Source: Hyaloperonospora brassicae (lineage: Eukaryota; Oomycota; Peronosporomycetes; Peronosporales; Peronosporaceae). Taken from it: a DNA stretch of 64,000 bases. Below the pieces are notes generated by a model. It saw nothing but the letters and a program-made list of their open reading frames with translations, was not told the origin of the DNA and did not search any database. Below, in pieces: positions 11,918 through 21,201 of the stretch. How positions within the stretch are numbered: the stretch's first letter is position 1; each line of letters opens with the position of its first letter. The translations under genes and the position numbers were made by a program. The stretch is taken from NCBI GenBank assembly GCA_947650285.1, contig CANTFL010000608.1, positions 410,465 to 474,464 on the forward strand, written 5' to 3'.

Positions 11918-12665
11918 GGTGGTCCGGAGGTCGAAGATGCACAAGGCGAAGTGTATAGCGTTATGCATGGCGGTATGGCAGTCGCCGCCAGTTTCTATAT
12001 AGGTGACGAAATTGCAACGGACCTAAGGCCGCGCGGCACAGGCGTGCCATGAGGCGCGTGTCCAACATGCTAGCTACTAGAGATGTTGCGCTATGTGCAA
12101 TCCGCTACAGCGTGCTGCGCAAACGATATCTTGCCATCAGATGTCTTTATGCCGCTCGTATGATAACTGGCTGATATGATGGCGGTTGATATGCGCTTTT
12201 CGTCGGCATAGAGACCTCACAAGCGCAACGTGGCATTACGGTGAATTTGTCTGTGATTGCAATCTGTGTCCACTTGTTGATCCCACTCACAATCCGACGA
12301 GCAACTGCGTCCATAAACAAACGACAGCAGCAAAAAAAGGCTCGCTATAATGAGACATGTGTTATTTTGGGATCGCTATGTCGCTATCCGTGCGCACACC
12401 AAAATAAACCAATTCCACACCAAATATACATAAACAAGTCAAACATTGGGTGGCGCAAAACTCGACTGTTCCGTCAACGAGCTGTCTGTCTCGAGCTGCG
12501 GCGCGCTTCCCACGTACGTGACGACCACCATGCGATGCTCTTCTTCTTCTTCCTCCCTCTCTCCTCTTTGTAAATCAGTTTGTTTTGCTGTCGAATGTAT
12601 TTATCTCTTGTTTACAGCAGAGCACACGATACTGTTTTCGGCATTCGTTTTCTTTCGTTTCTAGA
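11918..12665 (+). promoter_or_regulatory. Upstream region of the exportin-T gene with a probable 5'-UTR intron
   Basis: No coding region is seen between the LTR and the exportin-T start. Just before the gene there is a pyrimidine-rich stretch (12541-12569), then GTAAAT at 12570 and a strong 3' splice-like run TTTCTTTCGTTTCTAG ending at 12664, one base before AATGG. This suggests a 5'-UTR intron at 12570-12664, although the upstream in-frame ATG at 12585 makes an N-terminal extension the alternative. No TATA box was recognised. Confidence 0.4.
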
Positions 12666-15600
12666 ATGGACATCGCCGAGTTTGAACGCGCTGTTATTAC
12701 TGCGTTTCAGTATGCTGCATACAGCAGTACGAGTCCGCAGTCACGGACGCTCAAGTTACAGGCTGAAAGCTATTGTGCTGCCGTGAAGAGCCAAGCGAAC
12801 GGCTGGCAGGCCGAACTTCAGCTCTTTGAGCACTCAGAGCACGAGCAAGTCAAGTTCTATGCGCTCCAGGCACTACAAGAATCGTTGGTCAATGGAGTCG
12901 ATGACGTCGTGGCTGTGGATGTGCGGAGCAAGCTGTTGCTTTGGCTGCAGAATCACGTGGCTTACGTGGAGAGCAAAGCACCGTATCTCAAGACAAAGCT
13001 GGCCATCGTTATCACGCTACTTATCAAAAGAGATTACCCGGAACGATGGGCAACAGCTTTCACAGAGCTGCTTGCTTTGCTGCCGCAGGGCGCATCAATG
13101 GTTGAGATGTACTTTCGCATCTTGTTGGCAATAAACGAGGAGATTGTCGAGTTCGAACCTCAAAGAACGCAGCAAGATGCTGCTCATAATATGAAGATCA
13201 AAGACGCCATGCGTGAAGGACCGTGCATGCGGGAAAGCTTTGACGTTATCTCGCGTGTGTTGGTGAATGCTGACGCGAGTAAAACCATGTGTGAGCTGAG
13301 TGCCAGTGCGCTCGAAACGCTCAAAAGCTACATCAGCTGGGTTGATATCGGTCTTGTGGTAAATGACACGCTCTGGCCACTGTTGGTCAAGTTGCTGCGT
13401 GAAAGTGAAGAATTACGCTGCCAAGCAGCCAACTGTGTGTTCGAGGTCATTGACAAAGGGATGACACCGGAGAAGAAACTTGCGATGCTGCAGCAATTAC
13501 AAATATTGGAAATGCTGGCGGCACTGCCTATTCGTGAGGATGACGAGTTTGCAGAGGAGATAGGTGAGGTCATTAACGCAGTTGGTGTGGAGCTCTTGAC
13601 GTGCATTGACGCCTTCCGCCATACGTGTCAGCCTGAGTTACTGCAGGCAGCCGGCAACATGCTTCGACTATTGATGCCGCTCGTATGGGAGCTTTTTGCG
13701 CATGAGTCAAAGGATGTGTCGGAAGAAGTCTTTGAGATTGTGAACGCGATTGGTGGTCCGATGCTTCGCACTGAGACGCAGGCGGCTGGCAAGCTCCAGA
13801 TTGAGGCAGAAGTGTTCCGACCCTCAGAATACATCCCGCAGATTCTGAATGGTATTTACCGACAAACCCGGTTCCATGAAGACTCGGATTCGGATGCCGC
13901 AGAGTTTGAAGAGTACCGACGCAGTTTGTACACCATTTTTCTCAACATTGTGCGCCAGCGACCGCATGATACGCTTGCCTTTCTGACAAACCTGGCCCAA
14001 GGTCTGCCTGGACACTTTGGTGAGATCGATCCGCGGGATCTGGAGAGCTTCCTGTCGCTTGTGTATCGATTTAAGGAAGGAATCACACCTTTGAAAGGCT
14101 TGGCCGCCTCATTTAACGAACCAACGAGTCCTCTATCTATCATGATCGTACAGATTCATCGGAGTATGCTGTCAGCATCCGCTGGTGCTATACCACTGCA
14201 TCCGTCTGTATTGCTTTCGTATTATGATATAGCTGTACGGTACAGCAAAGTGCTGCAGGTTGAATCAGTACTCACACCGGCAGTACTCGACATGATGTTT
14301 GGCTCATTTGGACTTTCTCATCCGGCTGCTCGGGTTCGCTCTCGAGTATGCTATCTATGCCTGCGCCTTGTAAAGGCACTCGGTGCCTCGGTCAATCCTC
14401 ACGCATCCAGTATTTTGACCGCGCTGCAGCCGTGCCTTGCGATTGTCAATGAGCGTGATGGTAACAATAGCCAGCACACGTCAACGTACCTGACTCACGA
14501 TGACCAGCTGTACCTCTTCGAACTTGCCGGTCAAATTATCGCTTCACTTGTGGTACCCGCACAGGAGACGGGTATGGACGCCAAGCAGCTTCGATATCGG
14601 TACACGATCGCTGTGCTGGACCCACTGCTGCATGGATTGGATATAACGCTGCAAGAGGTGACACAAGGCACGTTGACTGACGAAGAGTTAGCTAGTGAAC
14701 ACTGCGCCGTTTATCTTAACGCAATTGCTCACGTGCTTAAGGCGTTCAAAGGTACTGAGTGCATAGAAAATCAGCAGGAAACGTTTACACAAGTGCTCAC
14801 AGCTTCGGCTTGCGTGCTACGCGCGCTCGCCCACATCCCACGTGTGCGCTCCAAGGTGATTTTCATGCTGCACCGACTGGCTTCTGTGCTGGACCGTGAA
14901 CATTTTCTGGGCAACGTAGAAGAGCATTTGCAAACGCTTATGATGAGCTGTGAGCAGGCCGAAGTTGTTGAGATTGTGCAGCTTCTTGACCAACTTATTA
15001 TCAAGTACAAGCAGGCTCTAGGCGGATTTCTTGACAAAACGACGCTGCCATTTGTGCGGCACTTGTGCGCTTTGATGCCGCAACGAAGCGCTCTGGCGAA
15101 TGCTGAGACCAAGGATGCTCCGCAGCTCGAGCGCGAAGCCACGCAGAAATACTTGTACACATTCTTGCTGCATCTGGTCACGCACGGCCTAGACGCCGTG
15201 TTGATCAGCGCACAAAACGTTGCCCAGCTGGACAACATGTTGTGTCTCGTACTGGAGGGTTGCGCAGAGGTACAGGACGCCAACATCAATCGTGCATGCT
15301 TTTCGATTGGAAGCATGTTGGCTGAACGCTGGATCAGCAATGGGAATGCTCTTTCTCCGGCAAGTGAAGCGTCGGGTGCAGCAACTGTAGCCACGTCGGC
15401 GGCATCGGTGGCTCTGCGTGCTGAACTCCACGCCGAGCTGTCGGCCGAAGGAAGGGCTCGGTTCACGCAGATTGTAGTGCAGGACTTCACTCGAGCCATG
15501 TTTACCGTAACGAAGCTGCGTCACTTTGACGTGGACGAAATGCAGACGATGCTGGCTGTCAAAGAGATTGTGAACATGCAGGCCGTGCTGGTGGTCTCTC

Positions 15601-15755
15601 TAGGGATCGAGTACTTGACGTACCTGCGTGACATATTCCTGCCATCCATCGGCTGTCCTACTGAGCTAGCCGGGACGTACACGGAGCAGGTTGCCACTGG
15701 AGACCGCAAGAAAATCCAAGCAGCGTACAAAGCTTTGGTAAGCCGGATGAAGTAG
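12666..15755 (+). CDS. XPOT: Exportin-T (tRNA nuclear export karyopherin)
   Basis: The 1029-residue single-exon product is close to the usual 960-1000 of exportin-T/Los1/PAUSED. These importin-beta-family HEAT solenoids carry mature tRNA out of the nucleus with Ran-GTP. The start MDIAEFERAVITAFQYA at 12666 fits the family N-terminus; the frame is open 81 nt further upstream but probably crosses a 5'-UTR intron. Recognisable segments are HEQVKFYALQALQESL (residues about 57-72) and the Xpo1-like segment YLKTKLAIVITLLIKRDYPE with the following EMYFRILLAINEEIVE (about 105-160). KIKDAMREGPC near residue 180 matches the exportin-T KDTMRE region. The rest is alpha-helical solenoid to the C-terminus. 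It is the left boundary gene of the host island. Identification is from remembered family sequence, not a search. Confidence 0.9.
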   Translation: MDIAEFERAVITAFQYAAYSSTSPQSRTLKLQAESYCAAVKSQANGWQAELQLFEHSEHEQVKFYALQALQESLVNGVDDVVAVDVRSKLLLWLQNHVAYVESKAPYLKTKLAIVITLLIKRDYPERWATAFTELLALLPQGASMVEMYFRILLAINEEIVEFEPQRTQQDAAHNMKIKDAMREGPCMRESFDVISRVLVNADASKTMCELSASALETLKSYISWVDIGLVVNDTLWPLLVKLLRESEELRCQAANCVFEVIDKGMTPEKKLAMLQQLQILEMLAALPIREDDEFAEEIGEVINAVGVELLTCIDAFRHTCQPELLQAAGNMLRLLMPLVWELFAHESKDVSEEVFEIVNAIGGPMLRTETQAAGKLQIEAEVFRPSEYIPQILNGIYRQTRFHEDSDSDAAEFEEYRRSLYTIFLNIVRQRPHDTLAFLTNLAQGLPGHFGEIDPRDLESFLSLVYRFKEGITPLKGLAASFNEPTSPLSIMIVQIHRSMLSASAGAIPLHPSVLLSYYDIAVRYSKVLQVESVLTPAVLDMMFGSFGLSHPAARVRSRVCYLCLRLVKALGASVNPHASSILTALQPCLAIVNERDGNNSQHTSTYLTHDDQLYLFELAGQIIASLVVPAQETGMDAKQLRYRYTIAVLDPLLHGLDITLQEVTQGTLTDEELASEHCAVYLNAIAHVLKAFKGTECIENQQETFTQVLTASACVLRALAHIPRVRSKVIFMLHRLASVLDREHFLGNVEEHLQTLMMSCEQAEVVEIVQLLDQLIIKYKQALGGFLDKTTLPFVRHLCALMPQRSALANAETKDAPQLEREATQKYLYTFLLHLVTHGLDAVLISAQNVAQLDNMLCLVLEGCAEVQDANINRACFSIGSMLAERWISNGNALSPASEASGAATVATSAASVALRAELHAELSAEGRARFTQIVVQDFTRAMFTVTKLRHFDVDEMQTMLAVKEIVNMQAVLVVSLGIEYLTYLRDIFLPSIGCPTELAGTYTEQVATGDRKKIQAAYKALVSRMK

Positions 15756-18700
15756 CAGATAGCCAGCAAGAAGGCCACGCGAGAAAGAGACGTCAAGGTG
15801 AGCACAAAGGGCTCTGACGTACAGTGGCGGGAACTAGAGGCCCTTTGATTGCACGCTTTCCCACACGAAACGTACATCGTTTGTCAACGGTCTATGATAA
15901 TCGAGTGGATGCAGCATGGATGAAAGAGACCAGAATTACGTGACACCTTTTACGCTCCATCTGATCGTGTACGGACCATGCTTCGGAGGCCTTTGCGCTA
16001 TCAAGAACTATACAGAGGCTTTTATCATTTTGGTCGATGGATCTAGCCCATTCGTTGTGTGCGCTTTCGAGGAGGCGGACCACAAAAGACATCACCTCAG
16101 CGAACACTACATTGGGCTGAGTCTATTTTGTCTGACAACAACACACGCACGGATGAAGCGGCTGATGCGATTAGTGCCTACCGGGCTGGATAACATGTGG
16201 CAAGTGAATGAACCAAATTCGACAACACGTTCCAAATGTCGAGGTATAGGAACGACTCGAAGTCGCAAATGACGCCGTGCTCGACCGGATGCATAGCATA
16301 CTAATTATCTTCAAGGAGAATCGTTGACCGCGGTAGTTTTGCGGTATGTTAAACGGGACTGTGTTTTACGTCGCTGATCAGTTTCCTTACGAACAGGCAA
16401 AGTAAAATGTCGAATAACGCCCGAGTCATATTCACAGGCACGCGCATGCATTTTTGTAACGGTTGTGCTACAAGTCTAAGCTTCACCCATATGACGCTAT
16501 GATTACCAGAGCTGGTATAATTGGCAAACTGCAAGATCTTGTATCTCTGCAGCTTACTCGTCTCATATTTCGAGTACTTTGCCACAAAATAGAAGCGTAT
16601 CCAGTTGTAGCAGTTGCCAGACTTCTGTACGTCCATTTAAGTAGACAATTCACAGCACTTCCCACCATTGCTCAAGAAGGAAAGGCGAAGACAAAAGCAA
16701 GTCCAATGCTGATACCAGAAAACGCAACTCTGCGCCTCATGAGGCCAAGATTCTATTACAAAGCTCGTGGTGTTTTTGCTTAAACTCACCACTGAATCGA
16801 TATGTGAAAGCCTTCTGTCCACATAAGGACTACAAACGTCGCGCATTGCCTCCACATCGCGGTCGTGGATGACACCATAGCGGCGAGCAGTCTCCTGGGC
16901 ATGATTCGTTCACTGTCGCATAATCCGTGATCTGCTTTTTAGCATGTGTAGCAATCGCCTTCGCGATGTCGCTGAGTTTAAATGGGAGTTAAAACGGTGT
17001 GGCAAAATGTCGGTTTACAATGCTGTTTAACATGATTCGAAGAATCGCTTGCTATCACACCAGAATTGCTGATAGTCGCATTGTAGAGTTAATGTATCAT
17101 TTGGCAAAGGAACGGGCGTGTCAACGCTTATTATACTGTAAATAGAGGGCTCAATGATACGAAAAGACATATCTGACTAGCAATGAATCTCCCGGGAACG
17201 CTTTCTCAATAATTTGCTAAACGTTTCAATAGATGTCAGGATAAATTTCAATATTCTCGCAAGCGTGGAACAGCACTTTTATACTTATACACAGCGATGT
17301 ATGCAAATCATAATTGCTGCGGTTGTTTTTATTTTTATTATTTGGTACTTTGCTGCATTTCTAGCATCTTGTGAATGATTGATAATTTCCTTGAAAACAT
17401 TGCTTTTTACACGTATGCTCAATACTTGTTGCACGAAGTTTGGTGTGCACATCAGAGCTGCAACTGTTTTTTTCCGATTCTCGGTGGATTACATATATGC
17501 TTAATTGCTGGCGCATCTTTTTCTGCTCTCCCTTTGTGTGGCATTTTTTATCTCATGGCGCATCTTTTATTATTTCATTTTTCTTGCATCTTCTAGGAGT
17601 ACATCAAGAGACAGCTTAAAGAGCGAATAAATTAGCTGAAACGTGGTACGAGACGCCACCGGGAAGTCAAATATAAATATGAGGCGTGAGTCGTGATAAT
17701 GGAATTGATCAGAGAGCTACCAGACACGTCATATAAACGGATGTATCATCACGAGTGTTATACGGCAAATACCATTATGCAGCTACTTCTGGCACTCGTC
17801 GCTTCTACCGACTTTATCAGGTATAAGCATGAAAAAATACTATGGACTCATTCTAGCTGAACGCACTACTTGTCTAAACTGGTAGGAAAACGAAGCGGCT
17901 AGTTATAAAAATATGCACTATACTTTTACGACAGATGCCTCGTTCCGACACGTGTACGAATTTCATTCTTGCGCAGTCAAGACTACATGACGACAACAAA
18001 TAGCTGCTAATGCCGCCAACACATTGGTGCAAAGTTGTACCTTTTTTGGCACACGTGGGTACCCTTTACAAAGGCATTCGCAGTTTCGCAGTGCTTTGTA
18101 GCACGATTGCAAGGGTACCCACGTGTGCCAAAAAAGGTACAACTTTGCACCAATGTGTTGGCGGCATTAGCAGCTATTTGTTGTCGTCATGTAGTCTTGA
18201 CTGCGCAAGAATGAAATTCGTACACGTGTCGGAACGAGGCATCTGTCGTAAAAGTATAGTGCATATTTTTATAACTAGCCGCTTCGTTTTCCTACCAGTT
18301 TAGACAAGTAGTGCGTTCAGCATGTTCTTATGTAAAGTGTAGTCTGAAACTGTGCGTGTTGAGTTGGCTCATAGCAGCGCTTTAGGATGAAATGACATAC
18401 GGAAGTGCGCGCTGAGACATCGCGTATTCATACTTGTAGCATTATCGAGCACATGCGTTTGTATTTTCAATCTGGCTTTACTTTTATGGAGAAGCTTCTC
18501 AAACACTCCATTAGACGTCGAGAACGTAATGCTAGAGAAGCATGTATGAGCTGTAAGCAGTTACTGTACAACACTCTGTCGTGCTGCTAAGTGACAGCAA
18601 GATCCGACATAATTCGACAACTAGACCACAGATGAGACTGAGCACTTATATTGCTTCATCTTTCGCGTCGTTGCACTCTGCGCAGCCATATCAAAACCAC

Positions 18701-19002
18701 TGGCACTTGTCGCTGTGACTGGTGAACAATGTACCGTGAAGCCGCGTTCCGACACTACCACCCACCTGATCGATACTACATAACGTGAAAATACGTCCGC
18801 TGCACGACCGTGCATTCGTAAATCAACCGTGAATCATAGTGACCGTCATTTTCACATTGTGGAAAATGCATCGCACCTAGATAGAGGCATTTCATTGCGC
18901 TCGGACCGTAGAAGTCGTACCCTTTTTGAACCAGGAACAGCAGTGCATGTACAGATGCGAATAAACGACTGACAACGGGCACAAACAAGTAATCCAAACG
19001 TT
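15756..19002. other. Intergenic interval between convergent exportin-T and PPR genes
   Basis: About 3.2 kb without a supportable gene. It is AT-rich in the middle (16900-17700). Its one clear structure is the long inverted repeat at 17856-18321. Short open frames near 15916-16272, 16463-16783 and 17375-17596 have no recognisable domain and look like chance ORFs or worn transposon sequence. Confidence 0.5.
17856..18321. repeat. Perfect 211-bp inverted repeat with 44-bp spacer
   Basis: The left arm is 17856-18066, the right arm 18111-18321. Base-by-base reading shows the right arm to be the exact reverse complement of the left over all 211 positions. Pairing stops at both ends (A17855 against A18322, T18067 against C18110). 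The spacer holds a smaller inverted repeat, TACAAAG (18067-18073) and CTTTGTA (18094-18100). There is no ORF of interest, no terminal motif of a known transposon and no obvious target duplication. A transcript across it would form a 211-bp perfect double-stranded stem. Confidence 0.95.
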
Positions 19003-20898
19003 TTACAAGAACTTTTCCGTATCAACGTTCGGCTTCCTACGGTTCAGCAGGCGCTTGCGTGAGTGGTAGTTGTCCTGGTGGTGTTCCCGCTCAGGTTGCT
19101 CTTGACTTGTGCCGTCTTCATGCAGGAGAGCACGCTGCTCAGCATGACTGGGCAGCATAAGATGCGACGGCACATCTTTCATGATTCCCCTGGCGCGTAT
19201 GTTCATCCACTTGCGGAAATTCCAGTACGGCGCTCGCTCGGGCAGCTCCAGTGCGATGCGCAGCGCATTGTGCCAGTCAAGGCGGCTGAGGCGCTTGTTC
19301 ATCTGCATCATTTGCATCGTGAGTCGTACCGCCTCGCGCGGATTCTTGCGTTTCTCGTCGTAGAATTCAATGGCCTCGCGGTAGCACATGGTCGTCTTTT
19401 CCATGCGCTTCGCATTCTTCTGCAGCATTTGCACAGCAGTCTCAACAGCACCGCCGCGAATGTAAGCCAAGATCAAGCACTGATAAGTCACTGTGTCCCA
19501 CTTCATTCCCTGCTTTTTCATCTCGTTGGCCAGCGAGTGGATCTTCTCCAGTTGATTCGTCCCCAGCAGCGCAATGAGCGCCGCATTGTACGCGAAAAAG
19601 TTGGGCTGATCGTCTTCGCTCTCGCGCGCTTTGTACTTGTAGAAGATCTCCAATCCCTGCAGCTTGTGCTCCTCACTCTCAGACTTGGCGTGGCCCATTA
19701 CCACAGAACCGAGGTACACGCCACGCAGACTTTCGCGAAGGTCGTCGGGCATGGAGCCATACACTTCCACGACCGTGTCCCACTGCTTGCCCTTGGCGCA
19801 CGCTGAGAACACTGAGTTGTAGATCGTGGCCGTTGGTTCAAACCCGTTCGTCCGCATCATGTTCATCGCATCGAGTGCGAGCTCCCAGTTGCCCGTCTTG
19901 CCCGCGCAAATGGCAAGCGAGTGGTACGTCGACTGCGTCATCGTCAACTGCTGCTCGTGGATCGCGCGTAGCACACCTACGGCACTGTGCACGTCGGCTG
20001 CACGGGCACAGCTGTTGAGGATGTTGTTGTAAATGACAATGTTCATCTCCAGTCGGTGTTTGATCATATCGTCAAAGATCTCGAGCACAAGTTCGTGCTG
20101 GTCCGACTTGAGCGCCGACGACAGTGCGTGCGAGTACGTCACAGTCTGTGGGAGGTACCCGTCGTTCCGCATGACTTCAAACACCCGCAGCGCGTGTCCA
20201 AACTGCTCCTCCCTATAGCAGCAGCCAATTGCACTCGAGTACGACTGGATACGCGGCCGGATGCCCTGCTCACGCGCGTACGCCAGCACCTTCATGCAGT
20301 CCTGGACGCAGTTCCGTGCGCCCAGTACTTCCACGAGGAACGACGCCACTTCGAGCGCCAGTCCTCGTCCGTTTGACTGCTGGATCTCGTGGAAAATGTC
20401 CAGTGCCGTGCGCCACGCAGCCGATCCGTCGGTCGTGTCCAGCGCCTCTTCAAGCCGCGTCATGTACTCGTCCTCCAGTCGTTCGCTTTGAATGAGTCTC
20501 GTGTCTCGCGGCTGGTTCGCCTCGCAGCTTTGTTTTCCGTCGTGGTCGTTTGTTTTGTCGTGGCGTTGTTTACTGTCGCGATCTTGTGACTGGTCCCGAC
20601 TCTTTTCTGCGCCCTCCTCGTCCTCCTCCTCCTCCAACGCCGTCGCTGTAGCACTGGACTGAGCAAACGACCGAGCGCCGAGTCCACTCGACGTCGGCAT
20701 CAACGCAAACGTCCGCAGGTGGTTTCCCCTTGCGTGCCATGACTTGGAGCTCGGTGTTGCCTCGTCTGTTGCCGCATGCAGCGCACGGAACGAGGCACTG
20801 GGCGCTATTGTCAATGACTTCATCTTCTCCGCCTCTTTGGCGGTTGCACGCCAGAGATAGCCACGACGCGAGCACGCGCGTCCGCCCTGCGCCAGCAT
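19003..20898 (-). CDS. Pentatricopeptide repeat (PPR) protein, probably organellar
   Basis: A 631-residue single-exon protein. The N-terminus (MLAQGGRACSRRGYLWRATA...) is rich in Arg, Ala and Ser with almost no acidic residues, as expected of a mitochondrial presequence. A very acidic/charged linker follows (EEEEDEEGAEKSRDQSQ, about residues 90-135). The helical repeats occupy about residues 190-520. PPR-like units include PRIQSYSSAIGCCYR, PQTVTYSHALSSALKSDQ, MNIVIYNNILNSCARA, PTATIYNSVFSACAKG and KWDTVTYQCLILAYIRGG. P-type PPR proteins bind organellar RNA in processing, stability or translation; no editing-type C-terminal domain is seen. The gene is divergent from the USP32-like gene with 303 bp between starts. 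The RNA target cannot be predicted here. Confidence 0.85.
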   Translation of the reverse strand: MLAQGGRACSRRGYLWRATAKEAEKMKSLTIAPSASFRALHAATDEATPSSKSWHARGNHLRTFALMPTSSGLGARSFAQSSATATALEEEEDEEGAEKSRDQSQDRDSKQRHDKTNDHDGKQSCEANQPRDTRLIQSERLEDEYMTRLEEALDTTDGSAAWRTALDIFHEIQQSNGRGLALEVASFLVEVLGARNCVQDCMKVLAYAREQGIRPRIQSYSSAIGCCYREEQFGHALRVFEVMRNDGYLPQTVTYSHALSSALKSDQHELVLEIFDDMIKHRLEMNIVIYNNILNSCARAADVHSAVGVLRAIHEQQLTMTQSTYHSLAICAGKTGNWELALDAMNMMRTNGFEPTATIYNSVFSACAKGKQWDTVVEVYGSMPDDLRESLRGVYLGSVVMGHAKSESEEHKLQGLEIFYKYKARESEDDQPNFFAYNAALIALLGTNQLEKIHSLANEMKKQGMKWDTVTYQCLILAYIRGGAVETAVQMLQKNAKRMEKTTMCYREAIEFYDEKRKNPREAVRLTMQMMQMNKRLSRLDWHNALRIALELPERAPYWNFRKWMNIRARGIMKDVPSHLMLPSHAEQRALLHEDGTSQEQPEREHHQDNYHSRKRLLNRRKPNVDTEKFL

Positions 20899-21201
20899 TG
20901 GATACGTCTGCGCGTCAGTCAGTCGGTCGCTCGTTCGGTCGCTTGCTCGCTCGCAGCGTTCGAATGACAGGCTGGTACAAAGCCCGGCTGAGAATCGGCA
21001 CCGATCCTAGTCTAGGCTGCCAAATCATCGAAACTCGCGGGCCCAAAAGCAACCCCTAATCCCTCGATTCCGCATTGACCTACCCTTCCGCAACAACAAC
21101 AACAACAGCGACAACAGAAACAACGACAGAAACAAGCAGAACAGATCTGGCCACGAGGAGAAGACGAGGCCGAAGCAACGGAAGCTCATTGCGCGCTCGC
21201 C
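20899..21201. promoter_or_regulatory. Shared upstream region of the divergent PPR and USP32-like genes
   Basis: These 303 bp between two divergent start codons must hold both promoters. The PPR-proximal part has imperfect short repeats of the type GTCGGTCGCTCG (20920-20956). The USP-proximal 5' UTR has a CAACAA repeat near 21091-21108 followed by purine-rich sequence. No TATA box was recognised, which is common in oomycete promoters. Confidence 0.5.

Noticed and set aside
14771..15499. Minus-strand open frame of 242 residues
   Set aside because: Lies opposite exportin-T coding sequence and has only Ser/Arg/Cys-rich composition typical of an antisense shadow.
17375..17596. Hydrophobic open frame of 73 residues
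   Set aside because: Lies in AT-rich sequence with no family resemblance; T-rich runs give hydrophobic codons by chance.
18010..18303. Open frame of 97 residues
   Set aside because: Falls across the spacer and right arm of the perfect inverted repeat; an accident of the duplication.
19063..19806. Plus-strand open frame of 247 residues
   Set aside because: Antisense of the PPR gene; composition rich in His, Leu, Arg with no domain.
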